A stretch of DNA of 64,000 bases from contig DJUX01000038.1 in NCBI GenBank assembly GCA_002440665.1, forward strand, positions 28,799-92,798, given 5' to 3'. The position numbers and the translations under genes were made by a program. The notes beneath the pieces were generated by a model, which was given only the letters and a program-made list of their open reading frames with translations, made no database searches and had not been told where the DNA came from. Below, in pieces: positions 1-9,216 of this stretch; the first letter of the stretch is position 1, and the number at the start of each line of letters is the position of its first letter. The DNA comes from Dechloromonas sp. UBA6271 (GTDB taxonomy: Bacteria > Pseudomonadota > Gammaproteobacteria > Burkholderiales > Rhodocyclaceae).

Positions 1-752
1 TCACCCGCCTCCTGCGTATAGATCGAGTTTTCGAACTGCAGGCGCGTTTCACGGGTGGTCAGCGGTACGATGAACTGGGCATCGGGCAGGAAGCGTTCGC
101 GGATGATCTTGGCGGTCTGCACGAAGGTGTCGGCCATCCGCTCCAGTTCGCCCTTGCGGCTGCCCGGCAACAAGGCGAAAACCGGCACTGCGCGCGGCAT
201 GCCCAACTTCTCGCGCACGGCCTGCTTGTTGGTTTCGAGCGGAATGATGTCGGCCAGCGGATGCCCGACATAGCTGACCGGAATGCCTTCCCTGGCATAG
301 AGCGGCGGTTCCATCGGGAACAGCGCCAGCACGCGATTGACGGCACGGCCGATTTTCTTGATCCGCCCGCCGCGCCAGGCCCAGATCGACGGACTGACAT
401 AATGGATGGTCTTGATGCCGGCGCCCTTGAGATCGGTTTCCAGCCCCAGGTTGAAATCCGGGGCGTCGATGCCGATGAAGATGTCCGGGCGCAGTTCGAG
501 CAGCCGCTTCTTCAACTGGCGCCGGATCGAGAAAATTTCGCGAAAATTCTTCAGGGCATCCACATAGCCCATGACCGCCAGTTTTTCGAGCGGCCACCAG
601 GCGTCGAAGCCCTGCGCCTCCATCTTCGGCCCACCGATGCCATAAAAAATGGCATCCGGCAATTTCTTCCGCAGGGCAGCAATCAGGAGGCTGCCCAGGA
701 GATCCCCGGAGGCCTCCCCTGCCACCAATGCAATCCGAACCGTGCTGCCCAT
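1..752 (-). CDS. lpxB: Lipid-A-disaccharide synthase LpxB (3' end outside window)
   Basis: Glycosyltransferase that joins UDP-2,3-diacylglucosamine and lipid X to form the lipid A disaccharide at the inner membrane. About 250 codons are visible, starting with ATG at 752 (MGSTVRIALVAGEASGDLLG), which contains the family GEASGD motif near residue 13. Further downstream the reading frame shows the PSIWAWR and LLPGSRKGE stretches typical of LpxB. The ATG overlaps the lpxA stop by one base (TGATG), indicating translational coupling. The gene is truncated only because the window begins inside it; about a third of the protein is missing. Confidence 0.93.
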   Translation of the reverse strand, partial: MGSTVRIALVAGEASGDLLGSLLIAALRKKLPDAIFYGIGGPKMEAQGFDAWWPLEKLAVMGYVDALKNFREIFSIRRQLKKRLLELRPDIFIGIDAPDFNLGLETDLKGAGIKTIHYVSPSIWAWRGGRIKKIGRAVNRVLALFPMEPPLYAREGIPVSYVGHPLADIIPLETNKQAVREKLGMPRAVPVFALLPGSRKGELERMADTFVQTAKIIRERFLPDAQFIVPLTTRETRLQFENSIYTQEAG

Positions 753-1531
753 CAGCGGATAATGCCGCGCTTGGAAAGCTCGAGGAAATCGACCATAGGC
801 TGGACATCCGCCTGCGTTTTCGCCTGTTCCGCCAGTTTGACCTTGGCCTCTTCGAGCAGCAGGCCGGACTTGTAGAGGGTCCGGTAGGCACGCTTCAACT
901 CGGTAATCGCTTCGGAGGTAAAGCCGCGACGTTTCAGCCCTTCGACGTGGATGCCGTAGGGCTGCGCGGTGTTGCCGGCCACCATCAGGTAGGGCGGAAC
1001 GTCCTGCAGGACGAGCGACGAGGCGGCGGTGATCACGTGCGCCCCGATGCGGCAGAACTGATGGATGCCGGTGAAGCCGCCGAAGATGACCCAATCGTCG
1101 ACGATGACATGCCCGGCCAGCGAAGCGCCATTGGCGAAAATCGTCTTGTTGCCGATACGGCAGTCATGCGCGATATGCACATAAGCCATCAACCAGTTGT
1201 CGTCGCCGATGCTGGTGACGCCCTGATCCTGCACCGTACCCAGATTGAAGGTGCAGAATTCGCGGATCGTGTTGCGGTCGCCGATTTCCAGCCGCGTCGG
1301 CTCGCCGGCGTATTTCTTGTCCTGCGGCACCTCGCCCAGCGAGCAGAACTGGAAAATGTGGTTGTCGCGGCCGATCCGGGTATGACCCTTGATAACCACG
1401 TGCGGACCAATGATCGTGTTGTCGCCGATCTCGACATGCGGGCCGATGATGGAATACGGACCGATTTCGACGTTGGCGCCGATCCTGGCGCCCGGGTCGA
1501 CAATCGCGGTGGGATGGATCATCTCAGACAT
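752..1531 (-). CDS. lpxA: Acyl-ACP--UDP-N-acetylglucosamine O-acyltransferase LpxA
   Basis: First step of lipid A synthesis: cytosolic transfer of a hydroxyacyl chain from ACP to the 3-OH of UDP-GlcNAc. The 259-residue protein is a left-handed parallel beta helix built from hexapeptide repeats beginning at IHPTAIVDPGARIG. The catalytic histidine lies in NGASLAGHVIV, and the helical C-terminal domain is present. Length matches the family (about 260). It overlaps fabZ by 8 bases upstream and lpxB by 1 base downstream, within the conserved lpxD-fabZ-lpxA-lpxB block. Confidence 0.96.
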   Translation of the reverse strand: MSEMIHPTAIVDPGARIGANVEIGPYSIIGPHVEIGDNTIIGPHVVIKGHTRIGRDNHIFQFCSLGEVPQDKKYAGEPTRLEIGDRNTIREFCTFNLGTVQDQGVTSIGDDNWLMAYVHIAHDCRIGNKTIFANGASLAGHVIVDDWVIFGGFTGIHQFCRIGAHVITAASSLVLQDVPPYLMVAGNTAQPYGIHVEGLKRRGFTSEAITELKRAYRTLYKSGLLLEEAKVKLAEQAKTQADVQPMVDFLELSKRGIIR

Positions 1532-1976
1532 CTTTCTTGGCGCAGATCAGGCGCGCTTCGGCCGCCAGTTCGCCATCGACACGCGCTTCGGCCTTGAGCT
1601 TGAGCACGTTGCGCATCCAGCGCTCGATTTCGACATGCAGGTGTAGCTGGTCGCCGGGCATCACCTGGCGCTTAAAGCGCGCATCGTCGATGCCGGCGAA
1701 CATGAAGAGCGAGCCCGGCGTCGGCTTTTCGCCAGCCGTCTTGAACGCCAGGATGCCCGCCGCCTGGGCCAGCGCTTCCATGATCAGCACGCCGGGCATC
1801 ACCGGATGGTGCGGGAAGTGGCCGGTGAAATGCGGCTCGTTGAAGCTGACGTTCTTGTAGGCATGGATGCGCTTGCCGAGTTCCATCGACACCACCCGGT
1901 CCACCAGCAGGAAGGGGTAGCGGTGCGGCAGGTGTTCCATAATTTCCTTGATTTCCATTGAATCAATCATTTGCAC
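1524..1976 (-). CDS. fabZ: 3-hydroxyacyl-ACP dehydratase FabZ
   Basis: Hot-dog fold dehydratase of type II fatty acid synthesis, also supplying acyl chains for the neighbouring Lpx enzymes. The 150 residues include LPHRYPFLLVDRV near the N-terminus and the active-site segment HFPHHPVMPGVLIMEALAQ with the catalytic His and Glu. The start at 1976 lies inside the lpxD 3' end (14-base overlap); a later internal Met is also possible. It forms part of the envelope operon. Confidence 0.96.
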   Translation of the reverse strand: MQMIDSMEIKEIMEHLPHRYPFLLVDRVVSMELGKRIHAYKNVSFNEPHFTGHFPHHPVMPGVLIMEALAQAAGILAFKTAGEKPTPGSLFMFAGIDDARFKRQVMPGDQLHLHVEIERWMRNVLKLKAEARVDGELAAEARLICAKKDV

Positions 1977-3006
1977 TCATCTCTTTCAGTTTTTTCTCAA
2001 GTTCGGAAACCCGCTCGGCGAGGTGCGAGAGGCGGCGGATATGAGCCGCATTGCGTACCCATTCGTCGTGCTTATCGATCGGGAAGACACTGGTGTACAA
2101 CCCGGGCTGGGTGATGTTCTTCATCACCAGCGAACCGCCGGAGATCGTCGTTCCCGGCGCCAGCGTCACGTGGCCGGAAATCATGCCGGCGCCACCGACG
2201 ATGCAATGTTCGCCCAGGGTCACGCTACCGGCGATCCCGGTGCACCCGGCGAGGACGCTATAGGCGCCGATGTTGCAGTTGTGGGCGACCTGCACCAGAT
2301 TGTCGATTTTGCAGCCATTACCGATCACGGTGTCGTCGAGCGCGCCGCGGTCGACCGTCGTATTGGCACCGATTTCAACGTCGTCGCCGATGACCACGCC
2401 GCCGATCTGCGGGATCTTGATCCAGTCCTTGCCCTCCGGCGCAAAACCGAAGCCGTCGGCACCAATTACTACGCCCGAATGAAGGATGGCGCGCTGGCCG
2501 ATTCGGCACTCGGGGTAAATCGTGACCTGCGGATACAGGATGCTGCCGTCACCGATGCTGACGTCGTCGCCGATCACGCAACCTGCATGAATCACGACCC
2601 CTTCACCCAGCTTGACTCCCTTGCCGATGCTCACCTGCGGACCAATGGCTACGCTTGTCGGCAGAGGCGAATCGACGACCGCCGAGGGATGGACGCCGCT
2701 GAAGCCGACGCGGACCGGGTTGAGCAGGTTGGCGACGCGGGCGTAGTAGGCATACGGATTGGCCGTGACAATGCGCGGCCCGGCAAACTCATCGGCAAAT
2801 GGCGGCGCCAGGATGACTGCTGCCGCCTGCGTGGTCTGCAACTGACTCTTGTATTTGCGGTTGGCCAGAAAGGCGATATCCCCGGCGCCAGCGGAAGCCA
2901 GCGTCGCCACCCGTTGGATCGGCGTTTGCCCGTCTCCAAGCACATCGCCGCCCAATTGGGCGGCGATGTCGGAAAGGGTCAGCATGAATTCGTCTTGCCG
3001 AACCAT
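1963..3006 (-). CDS. lpxD: UDP-3-O-acylglucosamine N-acyltransferase LpxD
   Basis: Transfers the N-linked hydroxyacyl chain to UDP-3-O-acylglucosamine, the third step of lipid A synthesis. The 347 residues show an N-terminal uridine-binding domain (about 1-105), many hexapeptide repeats, and VQVAHNCNIG with the catalytic histidine. A C-terminal helix (RRLSHLAERVSELEKKLKEM) follows. The ATG at 3006 overlaps the skp stop (TAATG). Length matches E. coli LpxD (341). Confidence 0.96.
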   Translation of the reverse strand: MVRQDEFMLTLSDIAAQLGGDVLGDGQTPIQRVATLASAGAGDIAFLANRKYKSQLQTTQAAAVILAPPFADEFAGPRIVTANPYAYYARVANLLNPVRVGFSGVHPSAVVDSPLPTSVAIGPQVSIGKGVKLGEGVVIHAGCVIGDDVSIGDGSILYPQVTIYPECRIGQRAILHSGVVIGADGFGFAPEGKDWIKIPQIGGVVIGDDVEIGANTTVDRGALDDTVIGNGCKIDNLVQVAHNCNIGAYSVLAGCTGIAGSVTLGEHCIVGGAGMISGHVTLAPGTTISGGSLVMKNITQPGLYTSVFPIDKHDEWVRNAAHIRRLSHLAERVSELEKKLKEMSAND

Positions 3007-3512
3007 TATTTGGCTTCGGCCAGCGCCTTGATCACGCGATCGGTGATATCGAGCTTCGGACTGACCCAGACGACGTCCTGGAGAATCAGATCGTACTTGT
3101 CGGCCTCGGCAATCTGCTTGATCGCCTTGTTGGCCTTCTCGATCACTGCGGCGTTTTCCTCGTTCTGACGCAGGTTCAGATCCTCGCGGAACTCGCGCTG
3201 GCGACGCTGGAATTCACGCGACAGTTCGCCGAATTCCTTTTCCTTGGCGCGACGCTCGGTTTCCGCCATGGTCACCGAATTCTTTTCCAGGTTTTCCTGC
3301 AGCCCCTGCAGTTGCTTGGCCATTTTCTGCAGTTCCTGGTCGCGCTTGGCAAACTCCCCCTCCAGCTTCTTCCCTGCCTTCTGGGCCGCCGGCGCATCGC
3401 GGAAAATGCGCTGCGTATTGACGTAGCCAACCTTCAGTTCAGCCGCAGCTTCACCCGCAAAAAACAGAACAGACATCAACGATGCCAGAACAAGCGATTT
3501 AGCTTTCAACAT
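3006..3512 (-). CDS. skp: Periplasmic chaperone Skp/OmpH
   Basis: Trimeric periplasmic holdase that delivers outer membrane proteins to the Bam complex. The 168 residues begin with a signal peptide (about residues 1-23, ending GEAAA). A long charged coiled coil rich in Lys, Glu and Gln follows (about 45-125), which forms the Skp tentacles, then a C-terminal strand region. It lies 12 bp downstream of bamA, its usual partner gene. Confidence 0.93.
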   Translation of the reverse strand: MLKAKSLVLASLMSVLFFAGEAAAELKVGYVNTQRIFRDAPAAQKAGKKLEGEFAKRDQELQKMAKQLQGLQENLEKNSVTMAETERRAKEKEFGELSREFQRRQREFREDLNLRQNEENAAVIEKANKAIKQIAEADKYDLILQDVVWVSPKLDITDRVIKALAEAK

Positions 3513-3524
3513 GACACTCCTGAA

Positions 3525-5822
3525 TCAAAAAGTTGTACCCAACTGGAACTGGAAGGCTTCGGTCTTGTCCGTATCCTGCTTGTTGATTGGATAACCGTAG
3601 CTGACCTTGAGCGGGCCGACCGGTGAAATCCAGGCTGCGGACAAGCCGGCAGAATAGCGCAAGCTGTCGTCGACACCGGGCACGCCTGCCGAAGTTCCAC
3701 CGCTGGCCCACACCTGACCAATATCGAAGAACACGCCGAGCCTGACGGACTTTTCCATGCCCGGCAACGCCCACAGCAATTCTGTCTGCCCGACGAAACG
3801 CTCGTTGCCGCCGATGGTATTGCCGTAGATGTCCTGCGGCCCCAGGCTACCCGCCTTGTAGCCACGAACGGTATTGACGCCGCCGGCATAGAAGTTCTTG
3901 TAGAACGGCAAAGCCTTGGTGTCGCCATAGCTGTCACCGTAGCCCACTTCGCCGTTCAACATCAGCGTAAAGCTCCGCGACAGCGCGAAGTAACGCTGCA
4001 ACTGATACGAAGCCTTGTAAAAGGTCAGGTCACCGCCCGGAATGGCAACTTCCAGCGCCGCCTTCTGATACCAGCCGGTCGTCGGGAACAGGTAACTGTC
4101 CTTGCCGTCACTGATCCAGTTTGCCGTCAGGGGAATGGTCAGGTTGGTTTCGCCGTTGTCGGCAACGAACTGCTTGATCGAGGTCGAACTGTTATCGAAG
4201 GTTGAAATGCTCGTCTGGTCGACCCCCATGCCGAAACTCAGCGACTGCTTTTCACCGATCGGGAAGCCGAAACGCACGGCGGCGCCGTTGGACGACGACT
4301 TGTATGGCGTCACCGTCGTCGCAGAGGTGGAAGTGGTATCCACGTTACGGTGATAGATGTCGAAGCCCTGGCTGATGCCATCGACCGTGAAATACGGATT
4401 GGTATAAGAGAACGAGGCAACCTGGTTGATCTTGCCGGTATTGAGCGCGATCGTGACGTTGTTGCCGCTGCCGAGGAAGTTGTTCTGCGAAATCGAGCCC
4501 GAAAGCACGATCCCTTCCGTACTGGAGAAGCCGGCCCCGAGCATCAGGTTGCCGGTCGGCTTTTCCTTCACTGTGAGATTCACGTCCAGTTGATCGGCGG
4601 TACCCGGTACGGCAGGCGTCTCGATCGTGGTTTCGGAGAAATAGCCGAGGCGGTCGAGGCGCTGCTTGGAAGCGGTCACGCGTTCGCCATCGTACCAGCC
4701 GCCCTCCATCTGGCGCAGTTCGCGGCGAATGACCTCGTCCCGCGTCCGCGTGTTGCCCGTAACATTGATCCGCCGGACATAAACCCGCTTGCCCGGGTCG
4801 ACGAAGATGGTGAAGGCGACTTGGCGCTTTTCCTTGTCGATTTCCGGGGCGGCATTGACATTGCTGAAGGCATAACCCTCTTTGCCCAGGCGGTCGCTGA
4901 TGGCCTTGTTCGATTCGTTGAGCTTCTCACGCGAGAAAACATCGCCTGGTTTGATGACCACCAGCTTGGCCAGTTCTTCTTCGCTGATCGTGAAATCGCC
5001 GGCCAGTTTGACCGATGAAACCTGATAGCGCGCGCCCTCATTCACGTTGATGGTGATGTACACATCACGTTTGTCAGGTGAAATCGAGACCTGAGTGGAG
5101 TCGACTGCAAACTCCAGGAAGCCGCGGTTCATGTAGAACGACTTCAGCTTTTCGAGGTCGGCTGACAGTTTTTGCCGAGAATACTGATCGTTCTTCGTAT
5201 ACCAGGTGATCCAACCCGGCGTGGTCAGTTCGAACTGGCTGAGCAGATCCTTTTCGGAGAATTCCTTGGCACCGACGATGTTGATCTGCTTGATCTTGGC
5301 CGAGGCGCCTTCTTCGATATTGAAGTTGATGCCGACCCGGTTGCGCTCCAGCGGCGTGATCGTCGTCGTGATCGTCACCCCGTACTTGCCCTTAGTCAGG
5401 TACTGGCGTTTGAGTTCCTGTTCCGCCTTTTCCAGCTGCGCACGGTCGAAAATACGCCCCTCGGCAATGCCGGTTTCCTTGAGCGCCTTGATGATGACGT
5501 CCTTGTCAAACTCCTTGAGGCCGACGAAATCGATCTGCGCGATGGCCGGGCGCTCCTGCACGACGACGACCATGACGCCACTCTCGATCTCGATCCGTAC
5601 ATCCCGGAAAAAGCCCGTGGCAAACAGCGTCTTGATCGCCTGAGCGGCTTTTTCGTCGGTCAGTGTCTCACCGACCTTGACCGGGAGGTAGCCGAAGACC
5701 GTGCCGGCCTCGGTACGCTGGATACCCTCGACGCGGATATCCTTCACGACAAAAGGTTCGAAAGCCAGCGCGGGTAGCGTGAAAAGTCCGGCGACGAGAA
5801 CGGAGAGCAGGGATTTCTTCAT
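3525..5822 (-). CDS. bamA: Outer membrane assembly factor BamA
   Basis: Central subunit of the Bam machine that folds beta-barrel proteins into the outer membrane. The 765 residues comprise a signal peptide (1-20, cut after ALA), five POTRA domains (about 22-420), and a 16-strand barrel. The lid-loop motif VRGY is visible (GGVNTVRGYKAGSLGP), and the protein ends in a terminal Phe as outer membrane barrels usually do. Only 3 bp separate it from rseP upstream, and skp follows. Confidence 0.97.
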   Translation of the reverse strand: MKKSLLSVLVAGLFTLPALAFEPFVVKDIRVEGIQRTEAGTVFGYLPVKVGETLTDEKAAQAIKTLFATGFFRDVRIEIESGVMVVVVQERPAIAQIDFVGLKEFDKDVIIKALKETGIAEGRIFDRAQLEKAEQELKRQYLTKGKYGVTITTTITPLERNRVGINFNIEEGASAKIKQINIVGAKEFSEKDLLSQFELTTPGWITWYTKNDQYSRQKLSADLEKLKSFYMNRGFLEFAVDSTQVSISPDKRDVYITINVNEGARYQVSSVKLAGDFTISEEELAKLVVIKPGDVFSREKLNESNKAISDRLGKEGYAFSNVNAAPEIDKEKRQVAFTIFVDPGKRVYVRRINVTGNTRTRDEVIRRELRQMEGGWYDGERVTASKQRLDRLGYFSETTIETPAVPGTADQLDVNLTVKEKPTGNLMLGAGFSSTEGIVLSGSISQNNFLGSGNNVTIALNTGKINQVASFSYTNPYFTVDGISQGFDIYHRNVDTTSTSATTVTPYKSSSNGAAVRFGFPIGEKQSLSFGMGVDQTSISTFDNSSTSIKQFVADNGETNLTIPLTANWISDGKDSYLFPTTGWYQKAALEVAIPGGDLTFYKASYQLQRYFALSRSFTLMLNGEVGYGDSYGDTKALPFYKNFYAGGVNTVRGYKAGSLGPQDIYGNTIGGNERFVGQTELLWALPGMEKSVRLGVFFDIGQVWASGGTSAGVPGVDDSLRYSAGLSAAWISPVGPLKVSYGYPINKQDTDKTEAFQFQLGTTF

Positions 5823-5825
5823 TTA

Positions 5826-7193
5826 TCAGCCGGAAAACAGGCGGTTCATGTCGTTAAAAAAGGCGAAAGCCATCAGGACGAAAAGTATGGAGAGTCCAAC
5901 TTGCTGGCCGATCTCCATGGCACGCTCGGAGAGCGGCCGACGCCTGACGACTTCTATCATATAATACATCAAATGCCCCCCGTCCAGAACCGGGATTGGG
6001 AGCAGATTGAGCACGCCCAGACTGATGCTGACGAGTGCCATGAACTTCAGGTAATAATCAAGACCCAGGCGTGCCGACTGGCCCGCATAGTCGGCAATCG
6101 TCACCGGCCCCGACAGATTGCGCCACGAAACCTCGCCCGTCACCATCTTGCCCAGCATCACCAGACTGAACACCGACTTGTCCCAGGTTTCAGTCAGTGC
6201 CTTGCCACCCGCTTCGAAGAAACCATAGCGCACGAAAACTCTGACCTCCCGGCTGGACTCACGGGTCTCGGCGACCGCAACGCCGATCCGGCCAATCCGT
6301 TTGCCGCGTTCGGAAATCGCCTCTGGAACGACGTCGACCGCAACAGTCCGTCCGTCGCGTGACAATTCGATGCGCAGCGAACGTTCGGCGGCATCGCGTA
6401 CCAGCAGCACAAAATCGTGCCAGGTGGCGACCGCAGCACCATCGACCGAGAGAATTTCGTCACCACTGCGCAGCCCGGCGCTTTCCCCGGGGCTGCCCGC
6501 CATCACCTTGCCGACAACCGGCGGCAGGTTCGGGCGGAAAAATTTTATCCCAAGGCGCTCCAGTGCATCGCCTTCCCATCCCTGTTCACCTGCTGCCTGA
6601 AGCGGAAGGCGGCGAAATGCCACCTCGCGCTGCTCGTTGATCACCTCGAGGTCGACAACCTTCTGATCTACCGCCTTGTGCAGCAGCATCCAGCGCAAAT
6701 CGTTCCAGGTCGCCACCGGCTGTCCGTCCACCGCCCGCACCTGTTCGCCATTGACCACGCCCGCGCTGGCGGCCGGCGACGCAACCGGCGGCGTGCCGAG
6801 AATCGGCAGCAACTCATTGCTGCCATACATGAACACCACCCAGTAAAGCACGATGGCCAGCACAAAATTGGCGGCCGGCCCAGCGGCAACGATCAGGCTG
6901 CGCTTGCCCACCGATTGGCGATTGAAGGCCCGGTGACGCTCTTCCGGCGCAACCTCCCCTTCGCGCTCGTCCAGCATCTTGACATAGCCACCGAGCGGGA
7001 AAATGCTGATCGCCCATTCGGTGCCGTCCTTGCCGAAGCGGCGCTGCCAGAGCGTCCGGCCAAAGCCGAGCGAAAAGCGCAGGACACGCACGCCACAGTA
7101 ACGTGCCGCCAGATAGTGTCCGAACTCGTGCACCGCGATGAGCACGCCGAGAACGACAACGAAGGCCAGCAGATAGAACGGAAGATCGCTCAC
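5826..7193 (-). CDS. rseP: Site-2 intramembrane zinc protease RseP
   Basis: Cleaves anti-sigma factor RseA within the inner membrane during the envelope stress response. The 455 residues carry the zinc site HEFGH at 22-26, two PDZ domains (about 125-205 and 220-300), the LDG motif in PVLDGGHLMYY, and four or so membrane segments. Translation begins with GTG at 7193, overlapping the dxr stop by four bases (GTGA). It sits immediately upstream of bamA as in most proteobacteria. Confidence 0.96.
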   Translation of the reverse strand: MSDLPFYLLAFVVVLGVLIAVHEFGHYLAARYCGVRVLRFSLGFGRTLWQRRFGKDGTEWAISIFPLGGYVKMLDEREGEVAPEERHRAFNRQSVGKRSLIVAAGPAANFVLAIVLYWVVFMYGSNELLPILGTPPVASPAASAGVVNGEQVRAVDGQPVATWNDLRWMLLHKAVDQKVVDLEVINEQREVAFRRLPLQAAGEQGWEGDALERLGIKFFRPNLPPVVGKVMAGSPGESAGLRSGDEILSVDGAAVATWHDFVLLVRDAAERSLRIELSRDGRTVAVDVVPEAISERGKRIGRIGVAVAETRESSREVRVFVRYGFFEAGGKALTETWDKSVFSLVMLGKMVTGEVSWRNLSGPVTIADYAGQSARLGLDYYLKFMALVSISLGVLNLLPIPVLDGGHLMYYMIEVVRRRPLSERAMEIGQQVGLSILFVLMAFAFFNDMNRLFSG

Positions 7194-8380
7194 GCGGCGC
7201 AGGTTTCGTCGATGAAACGGGAGGCGATACGGCGCGCCTCGCTATCGGCGGCAAGCACGTCGGCGAGACTGCCCTCGGGGCCTGAAGGCATGGCCTTCAA
7301 GGTCGCTTCGATCAGGCGCGGGATGCCGAGGAAGGGCAATTGGCGGTCAAGAAACGCTGCGACGGCCACTTCGTTCGCCGCATTGAGCACGGCCGGCGCG
7401 GTGCCGCCTGCGCGCAACGCCTCATAAGCCAGTTGCAGACAGGGAAAGCGGGCGAAATCGGGGGCCTCGAAATCGAGCCGGGCAATCTGGAAGAGGTCAA
7501 GGGATGGCACACCGGCATCGATCCGCTCGGGATATGCCAGCGCGTAGGCAATCGGCGTCCGCATGTCGGGATTGCCAAGCTGCGCCAGCACTGAACCATC
7601 GGTGTATTCCACCAGCGAATGAATCACGCTCTGCGGATGAACGACAACCTGAATCTGTTCCGGTGGGCAGGCAAAGAGCCAGTGCGCCTCGATAACCTCC
7701 AGGCCCTTGTTCATCATCGACGCCGAATCGACCGAAATCTTGCGCCCCATCACCCAGTTCGGATGCGCGCAGGCCGCTTCCGGCGTGACATCGGCCAAGG
7801 CGGCGAGCGGCGTGTTGCGGAACGGGCCGCCAGATGCCGTCAGCAATATCCGGCGCACGCCACATTCTGATAACCCACGTGAGAAATCGGATGGAAGCGA
7901 TTGAAATATTGCATTATGTTCACTATCAACCGGTAGCAGAACCGCACCATGCTCGCGCACCGCATGCATGAAAAGCTCGCCGGCCATGACCAGCACTTCC
8001 TTGTTGGCCAGAAGAATTTTCTTGCCGGCCCGCGCCGCGGCAAGCGTCGGCTCCAGGCCCGCTGCACCGACGATAGCTGCCATCACGGAATCGACATCGG
8101 CGTGGCTGGCCATGGCGACCAGCGCCTCGACGCCATGCAGTACCGAGGTCGCCAAACCGGCATTCCGGCAGAGCAAAGCCAATTCATCGGCCAGTGACGC
8201 ATCGCGCACGACAGCGAATTCCGGCGCGAACTCCCGGCACTGCTCGAAAAGCTTGTCGACCTGACTGTGGGCGCACAGCGCAAAAGCCCTGTAACGGTCG
8301 GGATGGCGACGAATCACGTCGAGCGTATTGACCCCGATCGAACCTGTAGCGCCAAGAACCGTTATGTTCTGGCGCTTCAC
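7190..8380 (-). CDS. dxr: 1-deoxy-D-xylulose 5-phosphate reductoisomerase Dxr
   Basis: Converts DXP to methylerythritol phosphate, the committed step of non-mevalonate isoprenoid synthesis, using NADPH and a divalent metal. The start is GTG at 8380, which overlaps the cdsA stop (GTGA) and gives 396 residues, the normal length; a longer frame upstream is only the overlapped cdsA end. Motifs are GATGSIGVNTLDVI at the NADPH site, VDSEHNAIFQ and SASMMNKGLEVIEAHWLF at the catalytic and metal site. Confidence 0.96.
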   Translation of the reverse strand: MKRQNITVLGATGSIGVNTLDVIRRHPDRYRAFALCAHSQVDKLFEQCREFAPEFAVVRDASLADELALLCRNAGLATSVLHGVEALVAMASHADVDSVMAAIVGAAGLEPTLAAARAGKKILLANKEVLVMAGELFMHAVREHGAVLLPVDSEHNAIFQSLPSDFSRGLSECGVRRILLTASGGPFRNTPLAALADVTPEAACAHPNWVMGRKISVDSASMMNKGLEVIEAHWLFACPPEQIQVVVHPQSVIHSLVEYTDGSVLAQLGNPDMRTPIAYALAYPERIDAGVPSLDLFQIARLDFEAPDFARFPCLQLAYEALRAGGTAPAVLNAANEVAVAAFLDRQLPFLGIPRLIEATLKAMPSGPEGSLADVLAADSEARRIASRFIDETCAA

Positions 8381-9216
8381 CCCTGCCCCCGCAGCATAAG
8401 CAGCGACAAGAGTGCCACGACCGGCAACGTCGACGTCAGGCTGTCGATCCGGTCCAGTACGCCACCGTGACCGGGCAGCACGTTGCTGCTGTCCTTGATC
8501 CCGGCCTGGCGCTTGAGCATCGATTCGTAAAGATCGCCGATGATGCTGATCGCCGTGACTGCCAGCAGACAGAGCACCCACAGAGCCAAGGGGACTGGCT
8601 CAAACGAAAAAACGAAGCGCAGGACGAGTCCGTAGAGCACGACGCCGAGGCCGGCACCGATCGCCCCTTCCCAGGTTTTTCCCGGACTGATCGATGGCGC
8701 CAGCTTGTGCTTGCCGAAGGCTTTTCCGGAAAAATACGCGGCAATGTCCGCCATCCAGACCACCGCCAGAATTGCCAGCAGGATGCCGGGGCCGGGAATC
8801 CTGAGCTGAACCAGGGCCAGCCAGGTCGGGAAAAGCACCACCAAGCCAACGAGCACACCGGGAAGGCCATTCGGTAGCTGCCATTTCGCACGCAGCCAGA
8901 GCGGAACTGTCACACACCAGAAAAAGGCCGCCACGAAATAGACCGCAAGTACCCACGGTGCCGCCAATCCATCGCCGGAACCGATTCCCATTGCCACCGG
9001 GCCCAACAGCGAAACCGTCGAGCATAGCAGGGTCAGAGCGACCCCAAGCAAACGTCGAGCGCTCTCGCCCAGACCGAGCAGCCCCCCCCACTCCCATGCA
9101 CCGATACCAATGAACACGGCGGCGAGTATGGCCCAGTAGGCTTGCGGCAGGAAGAAAAGACTGGGCAGGACCAGCGCCAGCAGAACCAGCGCGGTGATTA
9201 TGCGGGTCTTAAGCAT
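8377..9216 (-). CDS. cdsA: Phosphatidate cytidylyltransferase CdsA
   Basis: Inner membrane enzyme that makes CDP-diacylglycerol from phosphatidate and CTP for phospholipid synthesis. The 279 residues are largely hydrophobic with about eight membrane segments. The family signature is complete near the C-terminus (SMLKRQAGIKDSSN followed by LPGHGGVLDR). It overlaps uppS by 8 bases and dxr by 4, as part of the same transcript. Confidence 0.96.
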   Translation of the reverse strand: MLKTRIITALVLLALVLPSLFFLPQAYWAILAAVFIGIGAWEWGGLLGLGESARRLLGVALTLLCSTVSLLGPVAMGIGSGDGLAAPWVLAVYFVAAFFWCVTVPLWLRAKWQLPNGLPGVLVGLVVLFPTWLALVQLRIPGPGILLAILAVVWMADIAAYFSGKAFGKHKLAPSISPGKTWEGAIGAGLGVVLYGLVLRFVFSFEPVPLALWVLCLLAVTAISIIGDLYESMLKRQAGIKDSSNVLPGHGGVLDRIDSLTSTLPVVALLSLLMLRGQG